Shown: positions 1 through 8,047, counted from the stretch's first letter. The stretch: DNA of 58,558 nt from an uncultured Zoogloea sp. (GCA_937967645.1 CALBTT010000201.1:1-58558), one strand, 5' to 3'. Made by a program: numbers and translations. The notes: generated by a model from the letters alone, not told the origin.

Positions 1-113
1 ACAAGGCCATCATCGACCGCTTCGGCCGCTACCCCCACCGCAACGCGGTGCTGGGCAGGGCTTCGACGGAAGAGGAGATCAAGTTCCTGCAGACGCCGGG
101 CTCGTCGTTCTAG
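1..113 (+). CDS. DUF924 family protein, C-terminal fragment
   Basis: Only the last 36 codons are inside the window, reading in frame 3 to a TAG stop at 111-113. The visible tail contains FGRYPHRNAVLGR followed by STEEEIKFL and PGSSF. This matches my recollection of the conserved C-terminus of DUF924 proteins, small helical cytoplasmic proteins of unknown role. The gene is cut by the window edge and converges on the phenol operon, with a REP-like element between them. Family assignment rests on this short motif, so it is moderately sure; no function can be given. Confidence 0.7.
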   Translation, partial: KAIIDRFGRYPHRNAVLGRASTEEEIKFLQTPGSSF

Positions 114-132
114 GAGGCGCGCGCGCCCACTC

Positions 133-202
133 TGTAGGGTCGGCTTCAGCCGACCCTGGATGATGATCGACGCACGGGTGGTCGGCTGAAGCCGACCCTA
201 CA
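133..202. repeat. REP-like inverted repeat pair (variant GGGTCGGC)
   Basis: Two perfect 23-base arms (133-155 and 180-202) are reverse complements of each other. Each arm is itself a palindrome, GGTCGGCT-TC-AGCCGACC. The element sits between the convergent DUF924 and phenol hydroxylase reductase genes. The reductase stop codon (minus-strand TAG, 198-200) falls inside the outer edge of the right arm. It is a T-containing variant of the GGGGCGGC repeats at 1674, 49374, 52761 and 55119. It could also act as a bidirectional terminator. Confidence 0.85.
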
Positions 203-1253
203 ATGCCTTGAACAGCGGGCTGCGCACCTGCTGGGCATCGGCTGCCGAAATGAATTTCTCGGTGTAGATGTCCCGCTCGAATAGTCGCCCCTGCATGAGC
301 GTCGAGATGCAGGCCTCGATCATCAGCGGCGGGCCGCACAGATAGGCCTTGTGACCACGAAAGTCGTTGTCGAAGGCAGCCCTGGCGGCCTCATGGACGA
401 AGCCCCGGAAGCCGCTCCAGTCTGAACCTTCCGGCTCGTGCGACAAGGCCGGCACGTAGCGGAAGTTGGAATGCTGCGCGGCGAGGGCCAGGAACTCCTC
501 GTGGTAATAGAGTTCGTCCCGGGAGCGCTGCCCGTAGACCAGGGTGATCGGCAGTTCAAAGCCCTCCGCCAGCAGGTCCAGGATCATGCTGCGCGGGCTG
601 GACAGGCCGGAACCGCCAGCCATGAACAGCACCGGCACGGCGGCCGACTTCTTCACGAAGAAGCGCCCGTAGGGCCCGGTGATGCGCACCCGCTCGCCGG
701 CCCGCAGGGTTTCGTGCACGTAGGTGGTGCCCTGCCCGCCCGGCACGATGCGGATGTTGAGCTCGACCTCGCCGTCCGCCGACGGCGGGCTGGCGATGGA
801 GAAGGCGCGGCTGCCGATGCCGCCGGGGAGCTCCAGATTCACATACTGGCCAGCCTGGAAATGCATGGGCCTATCCAGCCGGATCCACACCCCCTTGATG
901 GTCGGAGTGAGGGTTTCGATGCGTGCCACCGTACCGTCGAAATCCCGCACCGGCAGGGTCTCGGCGTCCGGATCCTCATCGATCTCGGCCTCGATGACGA
1001 CGTCGCCCTGCACCGTGGCGCAGCAGGCCAGGCACTTACCCTCGTCCCGTTCGAAATCCATCAGGGCGAAGCTGGAGGCCTCGCCGTGCTCGATCTCGCC
1101 GTCGCTCACCTGCACCTTGCAGGTGGCGCACAGGCCGTGGCAACAGGCATGGGGCAGATAGATGCCGGCCCGCAGCGCCGCATCGAGGATGGTCTGGCCC
1201 TCCTCGATCTCTATGGTCTGGCCAAGCGGCTCGATGGTCAGCTCGTAAGTCAT
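198..1253 (-). CDS. dmpP: Phenol hydroxylase P5, NADH:ferredoxin reductase component
   Basis: This 351-residue protein passes electrons from NADH to the di-iron oxygenase of a multicomponent phenol hydroxylase. The N-terminus is a plant-type [2Fe-2S] domain with cysteines at about C37, C42, C45 and C77. A ferredoxin-reductase FAD domain (SRAFSIASPP, GPYGRFF) and an NAD domain (LFMAGGSGLSSPRSMI, YLCGPPLMI) follow. Length and domain order match DmpP/PoxF/TbuP. The ATG at 1253 is chosen because it starts the conserved MTYELTIEP; the longer open frame upstream overlaps P4. It is the last gene of the phenol operon, 10 bases after P4, and its stop lies in a REP-like element. Confidence 0.95.
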   Translation of the reverse strand: MTYELTIEPLGQTIEIEEGQTILDAALRAGIYLPHACCHGLCATCKVQVSDGEIEHGEASSFALMDFERDEGKCLACCATVQGDVVIEAEIDEDPDAETLPVRDFDGTVARIETLTPTIKGVWIRLDRPMHFQAGQYVNLELPGGIGSRAFSIASPPSADGEVELNIRIVPGGQGTTYVHETLRAGERVRITGPYGRFFVKKSAAVPVLFMAGGSGLSSPRSMILDLLAEGFELPITLVYGQRSRDELYYHEEFLALAAQHSNFRYVPALSHEPEGSDWSGFRGFVHEAARAAFDNDFRGHKAYLCGPPLMIEACISTLMQGRLFERDIYTEKFISAADAQQVRSPLFKAL

Positions 1254-1263
1254 TGCCCGCGCC

Positions 1264-1617
1264 TCATGCCGCCAGCAGGCTGTTGAGGCCCGACGTGCGC
1301 AGACGCAGCTGGTCCTTGTGGCCGATCCCGTTGGCGGCCAGGCTGGCATCGAAGTCCGGCGTCCAGGGCTGGTTGGATTTGAGCCATTCAACCTTCGTCC
1401 AGTCGATGGCGGCGGCGTCGGGGTCGGCCTGCAGCAGCATGGCGAGAGGGCCGTTCACCAGCTCCCGGAACGCGGTCTCCGGCGGCAGGCACAGCAGGAA
1501 GGGGGCAGCGAAGAGCAGGTGGCGATCCCAGCTCACATACACGAGCTGCTTGCCGTGAAAGTTCTCCACGCGGTCGCGGGGGACGGCGAGGTATTCCTTG
1601 ATGGCGGCGACGGTCAT
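1264..1617 (-). CDS. dmpO: Phenol hydroxylase P4 subunit
   Basis: A 117-residue subunit of the phenol hydroxylase oxygenase (alpha-beta-gamma)2 complex; this gamma-type subunit packs against the large P3 subunit. The sequence opens MTVAAIKEYLAVPRDRVENF and contains QLVYVSWDRHLLFAAPF and a DWTKVEWLKSNQPW segment, all typical of DmpO/PoxE. The ATG at 1617 follows a good AGGAG-type ribosome site (CAGGAGACTCCAA). It lies between P3 and P5 in the operon. The gap to P3 (about 170 bases) is unusually wide for this operon and holds a REP-like pair. Confidence 0.95.
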   Translation of the reverse strand: MTVAAIKEYLAVPRDRVENFHGKQLVYVSWDRHLLFAAPFLLCLPPETAFRELVNGPLAMLLQADPDAAAIDWTKVEWLKSNQPWTPDFDASLAANGIGHKDQLRLRTSGLNSLLAA

Positions 1618-1673
1618 TTGGAGTCTCCTGAATGATGGTGTGGTTGGGGGGCGCTGCAGGGGCGTAGGGACGC

Positions 1674-1759
1674 TGTAGGGGCGGCTTCAGCCGCCCACGG
1701 TGCCCTGATCAAGCACATGCCGTTGATCGGAGTCCGCGGGCGGCTGAAGCCGCCCCTAC
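1674..1759. repeat. REP-like inverted repeat pair within phenol operon
   Basis: Left arm GTAGGGGCGGCTTCAGCCGC starts at 1675 and the mirrored right arm ends at 1759. The spacer contains AATCAAGCACATGCCG-like sequence (here TGATCAAGCACATGCCGTTG) that is closely shared with the copy at 55119. The element lies between P3 and P4, so it is transcribed and should fold into strong hairpins in the operon mRNA. No transposase of the RAYT type is in the window. Confidence 0.85.
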
Positions 1760-1785
1760 GCGGACCCTGCACGGACCCTGCCCGA

Positions 1786-3306
1786 TTACTGGTTGGTGGT
1801 GGCCAGGCCGCGCCAGGCCTCGAAGTTCTTCTGGTCCTCGGAGCCGGCGTAGTCACCGTTGTCCTTGCCGTCGAGGAGGCTGACCCACTTCATCCACTCG
1901 CCCAGGTCGCCATTGACCGGGTCCTGGAACAGCTGGGGCATGGGTAGCCAGGCCTGGATGTACTTCTCCGGCTCGTTCTCGAAGATGTGCTGACAGCCGT
2001 CGGAGCAGAAGTGGTACTTCTCACCCTTGTACACGGTCTCCCGGTGGCAGGTCAGGGTCGGGTCGTCCGGCTCGGTGAACACGGTGGGCAGCTGGCAGGT
2101 CTGGCACAGCTTGGCGAGGCCGTAGTTCTTGAAGGGCGTGCCGGCAGCGGCCAGCTTCTTGATGTGCTCCCAGCGCGGCCGGTAGTACTGGTCGAAGGTG
2201 TCCGGGTACTTGGCGGACAGCCAGCGCATGTCGTCGTCCGACGGGATCCAGGCATGGAAAGCCGTGCCGAAGCTCCACTGGTAGAGGCCCAGCATGAACT
2301 GGTGGGACATGTGGTCGATGGCCTTCTCGGCGTCGTCCCAGCCCTTGGGCGGCTTGATGCCGTAGCGGGCCAGATCCTTGAACAGGGCGCCGCCGTTCTC
2401 CACACCGTAGATGTCCCAGGCCTCGCGCCAGGACATGACGCGCTTGGGCAGCATGTAGTCCATCATGGTGCTGACCAGACCGAGCACCCGGAAGCCGCGC
2501 CAGAACCACTTGTCGATCCAGTTCTGGACGATGGGCAGGTTGTCCGGGTCCTGCTCGAGGATGAACTTGATCACCTCCAGCCCCAGCGTCATGTGACGGG
2601 CTTCATCGGACTGGGCCGAGAAACCGAAGGTCACGGTGGCCATGTCACCGTTGTAGGCCGCACCCGACATGAAGGGCACGAAGAGCAGGTTGGTCAGCAC
2701 GTACTCGAAGCTGAAGCCGATGGCGATCATGAACTCGAAGGGCCCCGCCGACATGGCATCGTCGAAGAAGGAGCGGGCCACCGAGGTGTACCAGATACGG
2801 TCGCGCTGGTCGGCGAAGGCGTGGAAACCGTTGTAGTAACGGTTGTAGTTGGACATCGCATGGATCTGCGTCTGGGCGTGGCGGATCTCGTCGATGGCCT
2901 GCATCTGGCAGGCGACCTGCGGCCCGACGCCCGGGAACTCGCGGCCGACCCGGGCAAAACCCCGGTGCGCGGCGTATTCACCCGGGCTGATGGCCTGCAG
3001 GAAGATCTTCAGGGCCGACAGGTAGCGGGCGTCGGTGAGGTTGAGGTGGCCGTTGTTCTGGGCGTGGGCGTCGATGATCGCGTAGAACTTGCGCTCCTTC
3101 TCGGCCTGGTACTTCCAGTAGGCATCCATGGTCAGGCGGAAGGGGTCTTCCCACTTGTCCCAGTCGTGGATCTTGATGCCCTCATAATTCATGTAGGGAT
3201 AGAGCTCGTCCTTGCTGTGATAGCTCGGCTCCCAGCCCAGGTCGCGGGTCATCAGCTTGTACTTGTCCTTGAGACCAAGCTTCTTCTTGGTGACTTTCAT
3301 GTCCAT
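1786..3306 (-). CDS. dmpN: Phenol hydroxylase P3, large oxygenase subunit (di-iron)
   Basis: A 506-residue catalytic subunit that hydroxylates phenol to catechol at a carboxylate-bridged di-iron site. Two ExxH metal motifs are visible, DEIRHAQTQ and DEARHMTLG, spaced as in bacterial multicomponent monooxygenases. The C-terminus carries the YHS-type segment (CHRETVYKGEKYHFCSDGC). Start: the ATG at 3306 is placed 8 bases after an AGGAG (3315-3319 on the plus strand). A second ATG at 3300 (MKVTKKK) would be 14 bases away and is less likely. The gene follows P2 with a 13-base gap. Length is as expected for DmpN/PoxD. Confidence 0.97.
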   Translation of the reverse strand: MDMKVTKKKLGLKDKYKLMTRDLGWEPSYHSKDELYPYMNYEGIKIHDWDKWEDPFRLTMDAYWKYQAEKERKFYAIIDAHAQNNGHLNLTDARYLSALKIFLQAISPGEYAAHRGFARVGREFPGVGPQVACQMQAIDEIRHAQTQIHAMSNYNRYYNGFHAFADQRDRIWYTSVARSFFDDAMSAGPFEFMIAIGFSFEYVLTNLLFVPFMSGAAYNGDMATVTFGFSAQSDEARHMTLGLEVIKFILEQDPDNLPIVQNWIDKWFWRGFRVLGLVSTMMDYMLPKRVMSWREAWDIYGVENGGALFKDLARYGIKPPKGWDDAEKAIDHMSHQFMLGLYQWSFGTAFHAWIPSDDDMRWLSAKYPDTFDQYYRPRWEHIKKLAAAGTPFKNYGLAKLCQTCQLPTVFTEPDDPTLTCHRETVYKGEKYHFCSDGCQHIFENEPEKYIQAWLPMPQLFQDPVNGDLGEWMKWVSLLDGKDNGDYAGSEDQKNFEAWRGLATTNQ

Positions 3307-3319
3307 GGCGGGCGCTCCT

Positions 3320-3589
3320 TCAATCGTTCCAGCTGAGGGTGAGGGTTTCGTCGTCTTCAACCACATGCCCGGTCAGGGAGATGAGGTTGATGTGGATTTC
3401 CTGCAGGTCGAAATCGCGCCCGAGTTGCTCTTCGATGGTGGCGCGACGGATCACCAGGCGGCCCTGGGCGTCGATCTTGACCATGGCCGGCTGGCGATGG
3501 ACGACGGCCTGGGGGTTGTCGATCTCGATGGCCTCGATGATCGGGCGGGTCTCTTCGTTGGCCTGCAGGGCGATGAATACGGTGGACAT
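3320..3589 (-). CDS. dmpM: Phenol hydroxylase P2, effector/coupling protein
   Basis: An 89-residue cofactor-less regulatory protein (MmoB/DmpM family) that binds the oxygenase and is required for efficient turnover. It begins MSTVFIALQANEETRPIIEA and contains the conserved IEIDNPQAVVHRQPAM and a C-terminal DDETLTLSWND. Length and order (between P1 and P3) are typical. It starts 10 bases after the P1 stop. Confidence 0.96.
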   Translation of the reverse strand: MSTVFIALQANEETRPIIEAIEIDNPQAVVHRQPAMVKIDAQGRLVIRRATIEEQLGRDFDLQEIHINLISLTGHVVEDDETLTLSWND

Positions 3590-3599
3590 TGGGGGCCTT

Positions 3600-4592
3600 T
3601 CAGAGGGTGATGCCGGTCTTCAGGACGCGTGCCTTGAAGGCTTCGAGCTGCTCGCCGACGGCCTCGTCGGCGCCGCTGCCGAGGGCCAGCTCCACCACCG
3701 GCACCATGGCTGAGGCGGCGCGGGCGCTCCACTGGCGGATCCATTCGGTGAGCACGGCCCGGTTGGCCTCGGACTCGGCCGCCGCCACCTTGATGACGGC
3801 ATCCACCCACTTGCGGGTCTCGTCGAACCAGTCGCTCATGAACTGGGTCAGCATGGCCACCGCCGAGGCACCCTGGGCCGACAGGTGCTGGTCGACGATG
3901 CGCTCATACACCAGCGGGTAAAGCAGCCCGTCGAGGGCCAGGTTCTGGGCCACGAACAGCTCGAAGGGGTCGCGGCAGGCCAGGCAGTCTTCCACGTAGC
4001 GGCGCAGCGGCTGCCAGGTGGCGTCGTCCATCCAGGCCTTCTTGCCGGCATCCAGGGCTTCGGTGTCGCCCAGCAGCAGGCCCAGGCGCGACAGGTACTG
4101 GGCGACACCCAGGTTGTCCATGGCGTGATACATGCACGGCTGGGTGAACACCACCCCGTAGCCGTAGCCGCACACCGTGGTGTTGTTCTGGTTGGCGCCC
4201 CAGGCGGCATGGCGCAGGGGCACCAGCACGTTCAGGGCCACGGCGCGCTGCGCGTCGGGCAGCATGTCGGCCAGCCCGCGGGACTCGACGAAGCTGAAAT
4301 TGGCCTCGGCGGTCTCCTGCTGGCGGGCGCGGGTCAGGGTGTAGGTGCTGTAGTAGAACTGGCGCGGGTCCTTGAGGGCGTACCAGTCGGCCATCACGAT
4401 GCGGGTCAGGGAGGCATCGTAGAGCTGGTGGTCCGGGTCCCAGGTGGGCCGGTAGTGCAGGTTCTCGGCAGCCTGGATGTCGTAGCTGCCTTCCTGGTAG
4501 CGCGATGCGGCCTTGTCGCCGAAGCGGCGGACCAGGTGGTCGAAGGCCTGGCGCTGGGGCTGGATGGCGACCGTGCGGAGGTCGATCTGCAT
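3600..4592 (-). CDS. dmpL: Phenol hydroxylase P1, beta oxygenase subunit
   Basis: A 330-residue structural subunit of the phenol hydroxylase oxygenase, related to the alpha subunit fold but without the metal ligands. The opening MQIDLRTVAIQPQRQAFDHL and internal RPTWDPDHQLYDASLT and FYYSTYTLTRARQQ match DmpL/PoxB. Its position between P0 and P2 and its length are standard. The ATG at 4592 follows a GGAG-type ribosome site. Confidence 0.96.
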   Translation of the reverse strand: MQIDLRTVAIQPQRQAFDHLVRRFGDKAASRYQEGSYDIQAAENLHYRPTWDPDHQLYDASLTRIVMADWYALKDPRQFYYSTYTLTRARQQETAEANFSFVESRGLADMLPDAQRAVALNVLVPLRHAAWGANQNNTTVCGYGYGVVFTQPCMYHAMDNLGVAQYLSRLGLLLGDTEALDAGKKAWMDDATWQPLRRYVEDCLACRDPFELFVAQNLALDGLLYPLVYERIVDQHLSAQGASAVAMLTQFMSDWFDETRKWVDAVIKVAAAESEANRAVLTEWIRQWSARAASAMVPVVELALGSGADEAVGEQLEAFKARVLKTGITL

Positions 4593-4625
4593 GGGGGGTG
4601 TCTCCTGGTGAAGCGTGTCGGTGGC

Positions 4626-4883
4626 TTACTTGAAGCGGGTGTGGGTAGCGTCGGCGAGGCGCCAGTCCCAGTCGCCCTGGGGTGCATCCGGTTCGCGCGG
4701 GGGCAGCATTTCCACCCGGTTGGCCGCGCAGAACTCGGCAAACGCCTCCCGGCCGAGGATCATCTCCACGAAGATCTCCGGCTCGCCGATGGCGAACTCG
4801 AATTCGATGAAGCCATTGGGCCGCTCGCTGCTGAAGCGGACGAAGCGGCGGGTGGTGTCCATGGGCGGGGTGGCGGGCTGCAT
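4626..4883 (-). CDS. dmpK: Phenol hydroxylase P0, assembly protein
   Basis: An 85-residue protein of the DmpK/PoxA type, thought to help assemble the active di-iron oxygenase; it is not needed for catalysis in vitro. Recognisable segments are RRFVRFSSERPNGFIEFEFAIGEP and MILGREAFAEFCAANRV. An in-frame GTG lies one codon earlier (4886), and a GAGG ribosome site overlaps the end of the dioxygenase gene, so translation is probably coupled. An internal ATG at 4862 is a less likely start. Confidence 0.9.
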   Translation of the reverse strand: MQPATPPMDTTRRFVRFSSERPNGFIEFEFAIGEPEIFVEMILGREAFAEFCAANRVEMLPPREPDAPQGDWDWRLADATHTRFK

Positions 4884-4890
4884 CACGGCC

Positions 4891-5820
4891 TCAGCTGACC
4901 ACGGTGAGGAAGGTCTCGTGCAGCTTGCGCTGCGGGTAGTCCAGGCCCTGGCCGAAGTTGTCGAAGGTCCAGGTCAGGGTCTCGTAGTCGGGGTAAGGCA
5001 GGTGGCCGCCGAAGAAGGTCTCGAAGCGGTTGCCGGACGGATCCCAGGCATAGATGGTGCAGCCGCGGGTGACACCGTGGCGGGTCGGGCCGATGTCCAC
5101 CGGCACGGTGTTCATCGACATGATGTCGCCCGCCCGCAGCACCTGGTCCCAGCTCTCCATCAGGAAGGAACAGTGGTGCAGCTTGCCCGGCTCCGGATAT
5201 TCGGCGAAAGCGATGTCATGCACCTTCTGGCCGCAGGACAGCCAGATCGCCGCATTGGCGTTGCCGTCCGGGGTCAGCACGCGCTCCACCAGGTAGAAGC
5301 CCAGCACCTCGGTGAAGATCTTCTGCACCTCGGCCACGTTGGGGCCGTAGAGCAAGGCGTGATCGAGGCGCACCGGCCCGATGCCATGCTCCCGCTGCAA
5401 GCTCCACGGAGCCGGGTTGATCAGCGGAATCCCGTTGCCGACCTTGGTCTTCTCGGCGTACAGCTCTATCGCATGGCCCGACGGCAGGGTGAAGCGCACC
5501 CGCTCGCCGGTCTCCAGCATCTCACCGGCGGGGATGCGTTCGGTGGCGAGGCCGTAAGCGTTCAGGTCGGCCTCCAGGCGGTCGAGCTCCGCCGTGTTGA
5601 GCACCCGGAAGCCGAAGAAATCGATGCCGGCCCGGTCGGATTCGCGGATCACGTAGCTGTGGTGGTCGCGCTCATCCCAGCATTTGAAGTACACCCGGCC
5701 CTGGGCGTCCCGCCCGGTCTCCACCAGGCCCAGCACATCACGGTAGAAGCGTACCGACTCTTCCAGGTCCAGCACGCGCACCTGGGCGTGGCCCGGGCGC
5801 AGAACACCAGTCATTGCCAT
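4891..5820 (-). CDS. Catechol 2,3-dioxygenase (extradiol)
   Basis: A 309-residue type I extradiol dioxygenase that opens catechol at the 2,3 bond to 2-hydroxymuconic semialdehyde using Fe(II). It has two vicinal-oxygen-chelate modules. The metal ligands are visible as H154 (RLDHALLYG), H216 (KLHHCSFLME) and E267 (GNRFETFFGG), matching XylE H153/H214/E265. The ATG at 5820 follows GAGGAGACGAGAT. It resembles TbuE/TdnC/DmpB-type enzymes. Unusually, it lies upstream of the hydroxylase genes here rather than after them. The rest of the meta pathway is not in the window. Confidence 0.95.
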   Translation of the reverse strand: MAMTGVLRPGHAQVRVLDLEESVRFYRDVLGLVETGRDAQGRVYFKCWDERDHHSYVIRESDRAGIDFFGFRVLNTAELDRLEADLNAYGLATERIPAGEMLETGERVRFTLPSGHAIELYAEKTKVGNGIPLINPAPWSLQREHGIGPVRLDHALLYGPNVAEVQKIFTEVLGFYLVERVLTPDGNANAAIWLSCGQKVHDIAFAEYPEPGKLHHCSFLMESWDQVLRAGDIMSMNTVPVDIGPTRHGVTRGCTIYAWDPSGNRFETFFGGHLPYPDYETLTWTFDNFGQGLDYPQRKLHETFLTVVS

Positions 5821-5846
5821 ATCTCGTCTCCTCTTTTGTTCAGGAT

Positions 5847-6191
5847 CTATCGGGTAACAGGGGGTGTAACAGAGCTAACTGGGCGATCAGGGCGGCATAC
5901 GGATTTCTGCAGCTTGCCGACCACCTTCAAGGACATATCGCTGGCCGGATAGACCCGGCAGGCCAGCAGGCGGCCCGCCGCACGGTCTGAATCGTCCACG
6001 TGGTCCCGGCTCATCGCGCGAGTGCCGAACTCACCACTGAGGATCTCGACCTTGCACACGCCGCAACCACCGCCGCGACAGCCCACGGGAATGCCCCGCC
6101 GGCCCAGGCGAGCCATGGCCGACAGCAGGGACTCTTCACCGGCGCAGGTGTAGCGCTCACCGGTGTCTTCGATGGTGACGGTGTGGGGCAT
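5847..6191 (-). CDS. dmpQ: XylT/DmpQ-like [2Fe-2S] ferredoxin
   Basis: A 114-residue plant-type ferredoxin that, in characterised pathways, reactivates catechol 2,3-dioxygenase by re-reducing its oxidised iron. Cluster cysteines fit C-x4-C-x2-C at C38, C43 and C46, with the fourth at C78. The start at 6191 (MPHTVTIED) is preceded by GGAGGAGACCCGG; the longer frame upstream has no such site. This is the first gene of the phenol operon, 26 bases before the dioxygenase, and is served by the sigma-54 promoter at 6274. The usual order elsewhere is KLMNOPQB, so Q-B have moved to the front. Confidence 0.9.
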   Translation of the reverse strand: MPHTVTIEDTGERYTCAGEESLLSAMARLGRRGIPVGCRGGGCGVCKVEILSGEFGTRAMSRDHVDDSDRAAGRLLACRVYPASDMSLKVVGKLQKSVCRPDRPVSSVTPPVTR

Positions 6192-6273
6192 CCGGGTCTC
6201 CTCCGCGGGCTGTTCGTTTTTGTCCATGGGATCCATCGATCAGGCGATTTGATGAACCCACAAGGCCTACTAA

Positions 6274-6289
6274 TGCAGCCAACGTGCCA
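6274..6289 (-). promoter_or_regulatory. Sigma-54 (-24/-12) promoter of the phenol operon
   Basis: On the minus strand the sequence reads TGGCACGTTGGCTGCA. It matches the sigma-54 consensus TGGCAC-N5-TTGC with GG and GC exactly 10 bases apart; only one base of TTGC differs. It lies about 80 bases upstream of the ferredoxin start, in a 301-base intergenic region (6192-6492). Phenol operons of this type are classically driven by XylR/DmpR/PoxR activators. No such gene and no convincing activator site was found here, so the regulator is presumably elsewhere. Confidence 0.8.
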
Positions 6290-6492
6290 CGTGCGCCAAG
6301 CACTTGTCGCAAAAGGGAAAAGACCGAAAAAAGGGGGAACGGCGCCGGAGAGACACCTGACGGATTTGTCCGCCCGGCGCACCAGGGTGACAAAAACGTA
6401 AAGCTGCAGTGCAGCAAGAGGAGAAAGAAAGAGGATCCGGCGGGAACCGGGAGACAATCAGGCCAGGATCAAGGACGCGACAGGATCACTGC

Positions 6493-6822
6493 ATGCACCG
6501 CCCAGGCCGCACAGGCCACCCCATCCGCCGCCTCGCCCTCGCCGGCCTGTACGGAATTCTCAGCGGCATTCTGAGCAGCTGCCTGTTCCTGCCGCAGAGC
6601 ACCACCCGCTACGACCCGGCCTGCGGCATCCTCGAGAAGCACATGACCCTGCAGGCCTACCAGGTGGCAGCCTTCGGCGGCTGTCGCAACGAGGGCTGCG
6701 CCGAACTGCTGGTGCTGGCCGGCGCCGTCTCGGCCGCCTCCTTCGTGGTGTCGGGCAGCGTGGTGGTGGTGGGCGAGGTGGTGTACTGGCTGGAAGCGAA
6801 GGGGCGCTGCATGGTGCGCTGA
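6493..6822 (+). CDS. Small putative lipoprotein
   Basis: A 109-residue protein of unknown function, divergent from the phenol operon. Positively charged residues are followed by a hydrophobic stretch and a lipobox-like L27-S28-S29-C30, suggesting a lipid-anchored envelope protein. The C-terminal half has a second hydrophobic stretch (LLVLAGAVSAASFVVSGSVVVV). The ATG at 6493 was chosen because it starts the signal peptide; its ribosome site is weak. The C-terminal hydrophobic segment makes a membrane-spanning form possible. Not recognised as a named family. Confidence 0.6.
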   Translation: MHRPGRTGHPIRRLALAGLYGILSGILSSCLFLPQSTTRYDPACGILEKHMTLQAYQVAAFGGCRNEGCAELLVLAGAVSAASFVVSGSVVVVGEVVYWLEAKGRCMVR

Positions 6823-6847
6823 TGCCGCGCCCCCGTGGATCACCGCG

Positions 6848-8047
6848 CTAGCTGCGCTCCACGCTCATCGCCGTGCCGATGGCGGCGGCCTGCAGGATGG
6901 CGATGCCGATCAGCACGGTACCGAAGCTGCCCGAGTCCATCAGCCCGCCGAAGGCCAGCGGCGCCAGGGCCAGGCCCGTGTCCAGGCCCGAATAGACGAA
7001 ACCGTAGACCCGCCCGAAGGCCGCCTGGCCGAAACGCGCAGCGGCGGCACGGCGCACCAGCAGGTCGCGGGACGGGCCGGCCAGGCCGGTGAAGAAACCG
7101 ATCGCCGCCATCAGGACCACCACCGCACCGGCCGGCACCCAGCCGCTCGCCAGCAGCAGCACGGCCAGTGCCGCCGCCCCCAGGGCACTGGCGATGATCA
7201 TGTCCTGGCGGGCCGACTGGGTCAGGAAGCCCCCCACCAGGATGCCCGCAGCGCCGCCCAGCAGGTAAACCGACAAGGTCGCCGCGGCCCCCGCCACCGA
7301 CATGCCGTAGAGGCCGTTCATCAGCGGCGCCCCAAAGTTCTGGAAGGTGCCGAAGGCCATGGTCAGCAGGAAGAAGAAGGCAAAGCACATCCACACCGGC
7401 CGCACCTTGAGGATCTCCAGGGTCGTCACCGCCGGCCCCCCGGGCCCGGTGTGGCGGCTCTCATCCACCAGGTGATGCCGCCCGGCGATGATCAGCAGCA
7501 GCGCCGGCACCGCCAGCAGCCCGGCCGACAGCGCCGCGACGCGCCAGCCCGAGTGGGCCGCGATACCGGTCATGAAGACCGGCGCCAGGGCCCAACCCAG
7601 GTTGCCCGACAGGCCATGCACCGAGAAGGCATGGCCCAGGCGGGGCTGGGACACGTTGCGGTTGAGGATGGTGAAATCGCAGGGGTGGAAGACGCTGTTG
7701 CCGAGGCCGGCCAGCGCCGCCACCAGGATCAGTTCGACGAAGGAACTGGCCTGGGCCAGCAAGGCGCCGGCCGCCACGAAACAGGAAATCCCGGCCGCCA
7801 GCACGCGCACCGGCCCGAAGCGGTCCACCACCAGCCCGGCCAGCGCCTGACCGACCCCCGAAACCAGGAAGAAGACCGTCATGGTGCTGCCGATACCGAC
7901 GAAGTCCAGGCCGAACTCGGGCATCAGCCACGGGAACAGCGGCGGCAGCAGCAGGTGGAAGAAGTGCGACACGCTGTGGGCAAAACCCACCAGCGCGATC
8001 ACATAGGCGTCCTGTCGGGGGGGCGCGAGGCTCGCGTCGGTACTCAT
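6848..8047 (-). CDS. MFS transporter (Fsr-like)
   Basis: A 399-residue major facilitator with about 12 hydrophobic segments and a typical VDRFGPVRVLAAG loop-2/3 motif (residues ~75-90). The N-terminal HSVSHFFHLLLPPLFPWL resembles Fsr/fosmidomycin-resistance-type exporters. It is divergent from an AraC regulator across about 130 bases, a classical regulator-exporter layout. The substrate cannot be told from sequence. Confidence 0.85.
   Translation of the reverse strand: MSTDASLAPPRQDAYVIALVGFAHSVSHFFHLLLPPLFPWLMPEFGLDFVGIGSTMTVFFLVSGVGQALAGLVVDRFGPVRVLAAGISCFVAAGALLAQASSFVELILVAALAGLGNSVFHPCDFTILNRNVSQPRLGHAFSVHGLSGNLGWALAPVFMTGIAAHSGWRVAALSAGLLAVPALLLIIAGRHHLVDESRHTGPGGPAVTTLEILKVRPVWMCFAFFFLLTMAFGTFQNFGAPLMNGLYGMSVAGAAATLSVYLLGGAAGILVGGFLTQSARQDMIIASALGAAALAVLLLASGWVPAGAVVVLMAAIGFFTGLAGPSRDLLVRRAAAARFGQAAFGRVYGFVYSGLDTGLALAPLAFGGLMDSGSFGTVLIGIAILQAAAIGTAMSVERS

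Noticed and set aside
1987..3336. Long plus-strand frame opposite the phenol hydroxylase P3 gene (and similar long antisense frames at 10033, 19056, 27556, 29532 and 53371)
   Set aside because: These are mirror frames of strongly coding G+C-rich genes, Val/Gly/His/Leu-rich, with no domains.
198..6191. Assigning the operon to toluene or benzene monooxygenase
   Set aside because: Presence of P0, the P5 type reductase, the YHS tail on P3 and the linked catechol 2,3-dioxygenase fit phenol hydroxylase; there is no Rieske ferredoxin gene.
6340..6480. DmpR-type enhancer upstream of the phenol promoter
   Set aside because: Scattered GATC/ATCA fragments occur, but no paired inverted repeat of the expected form and length was found.
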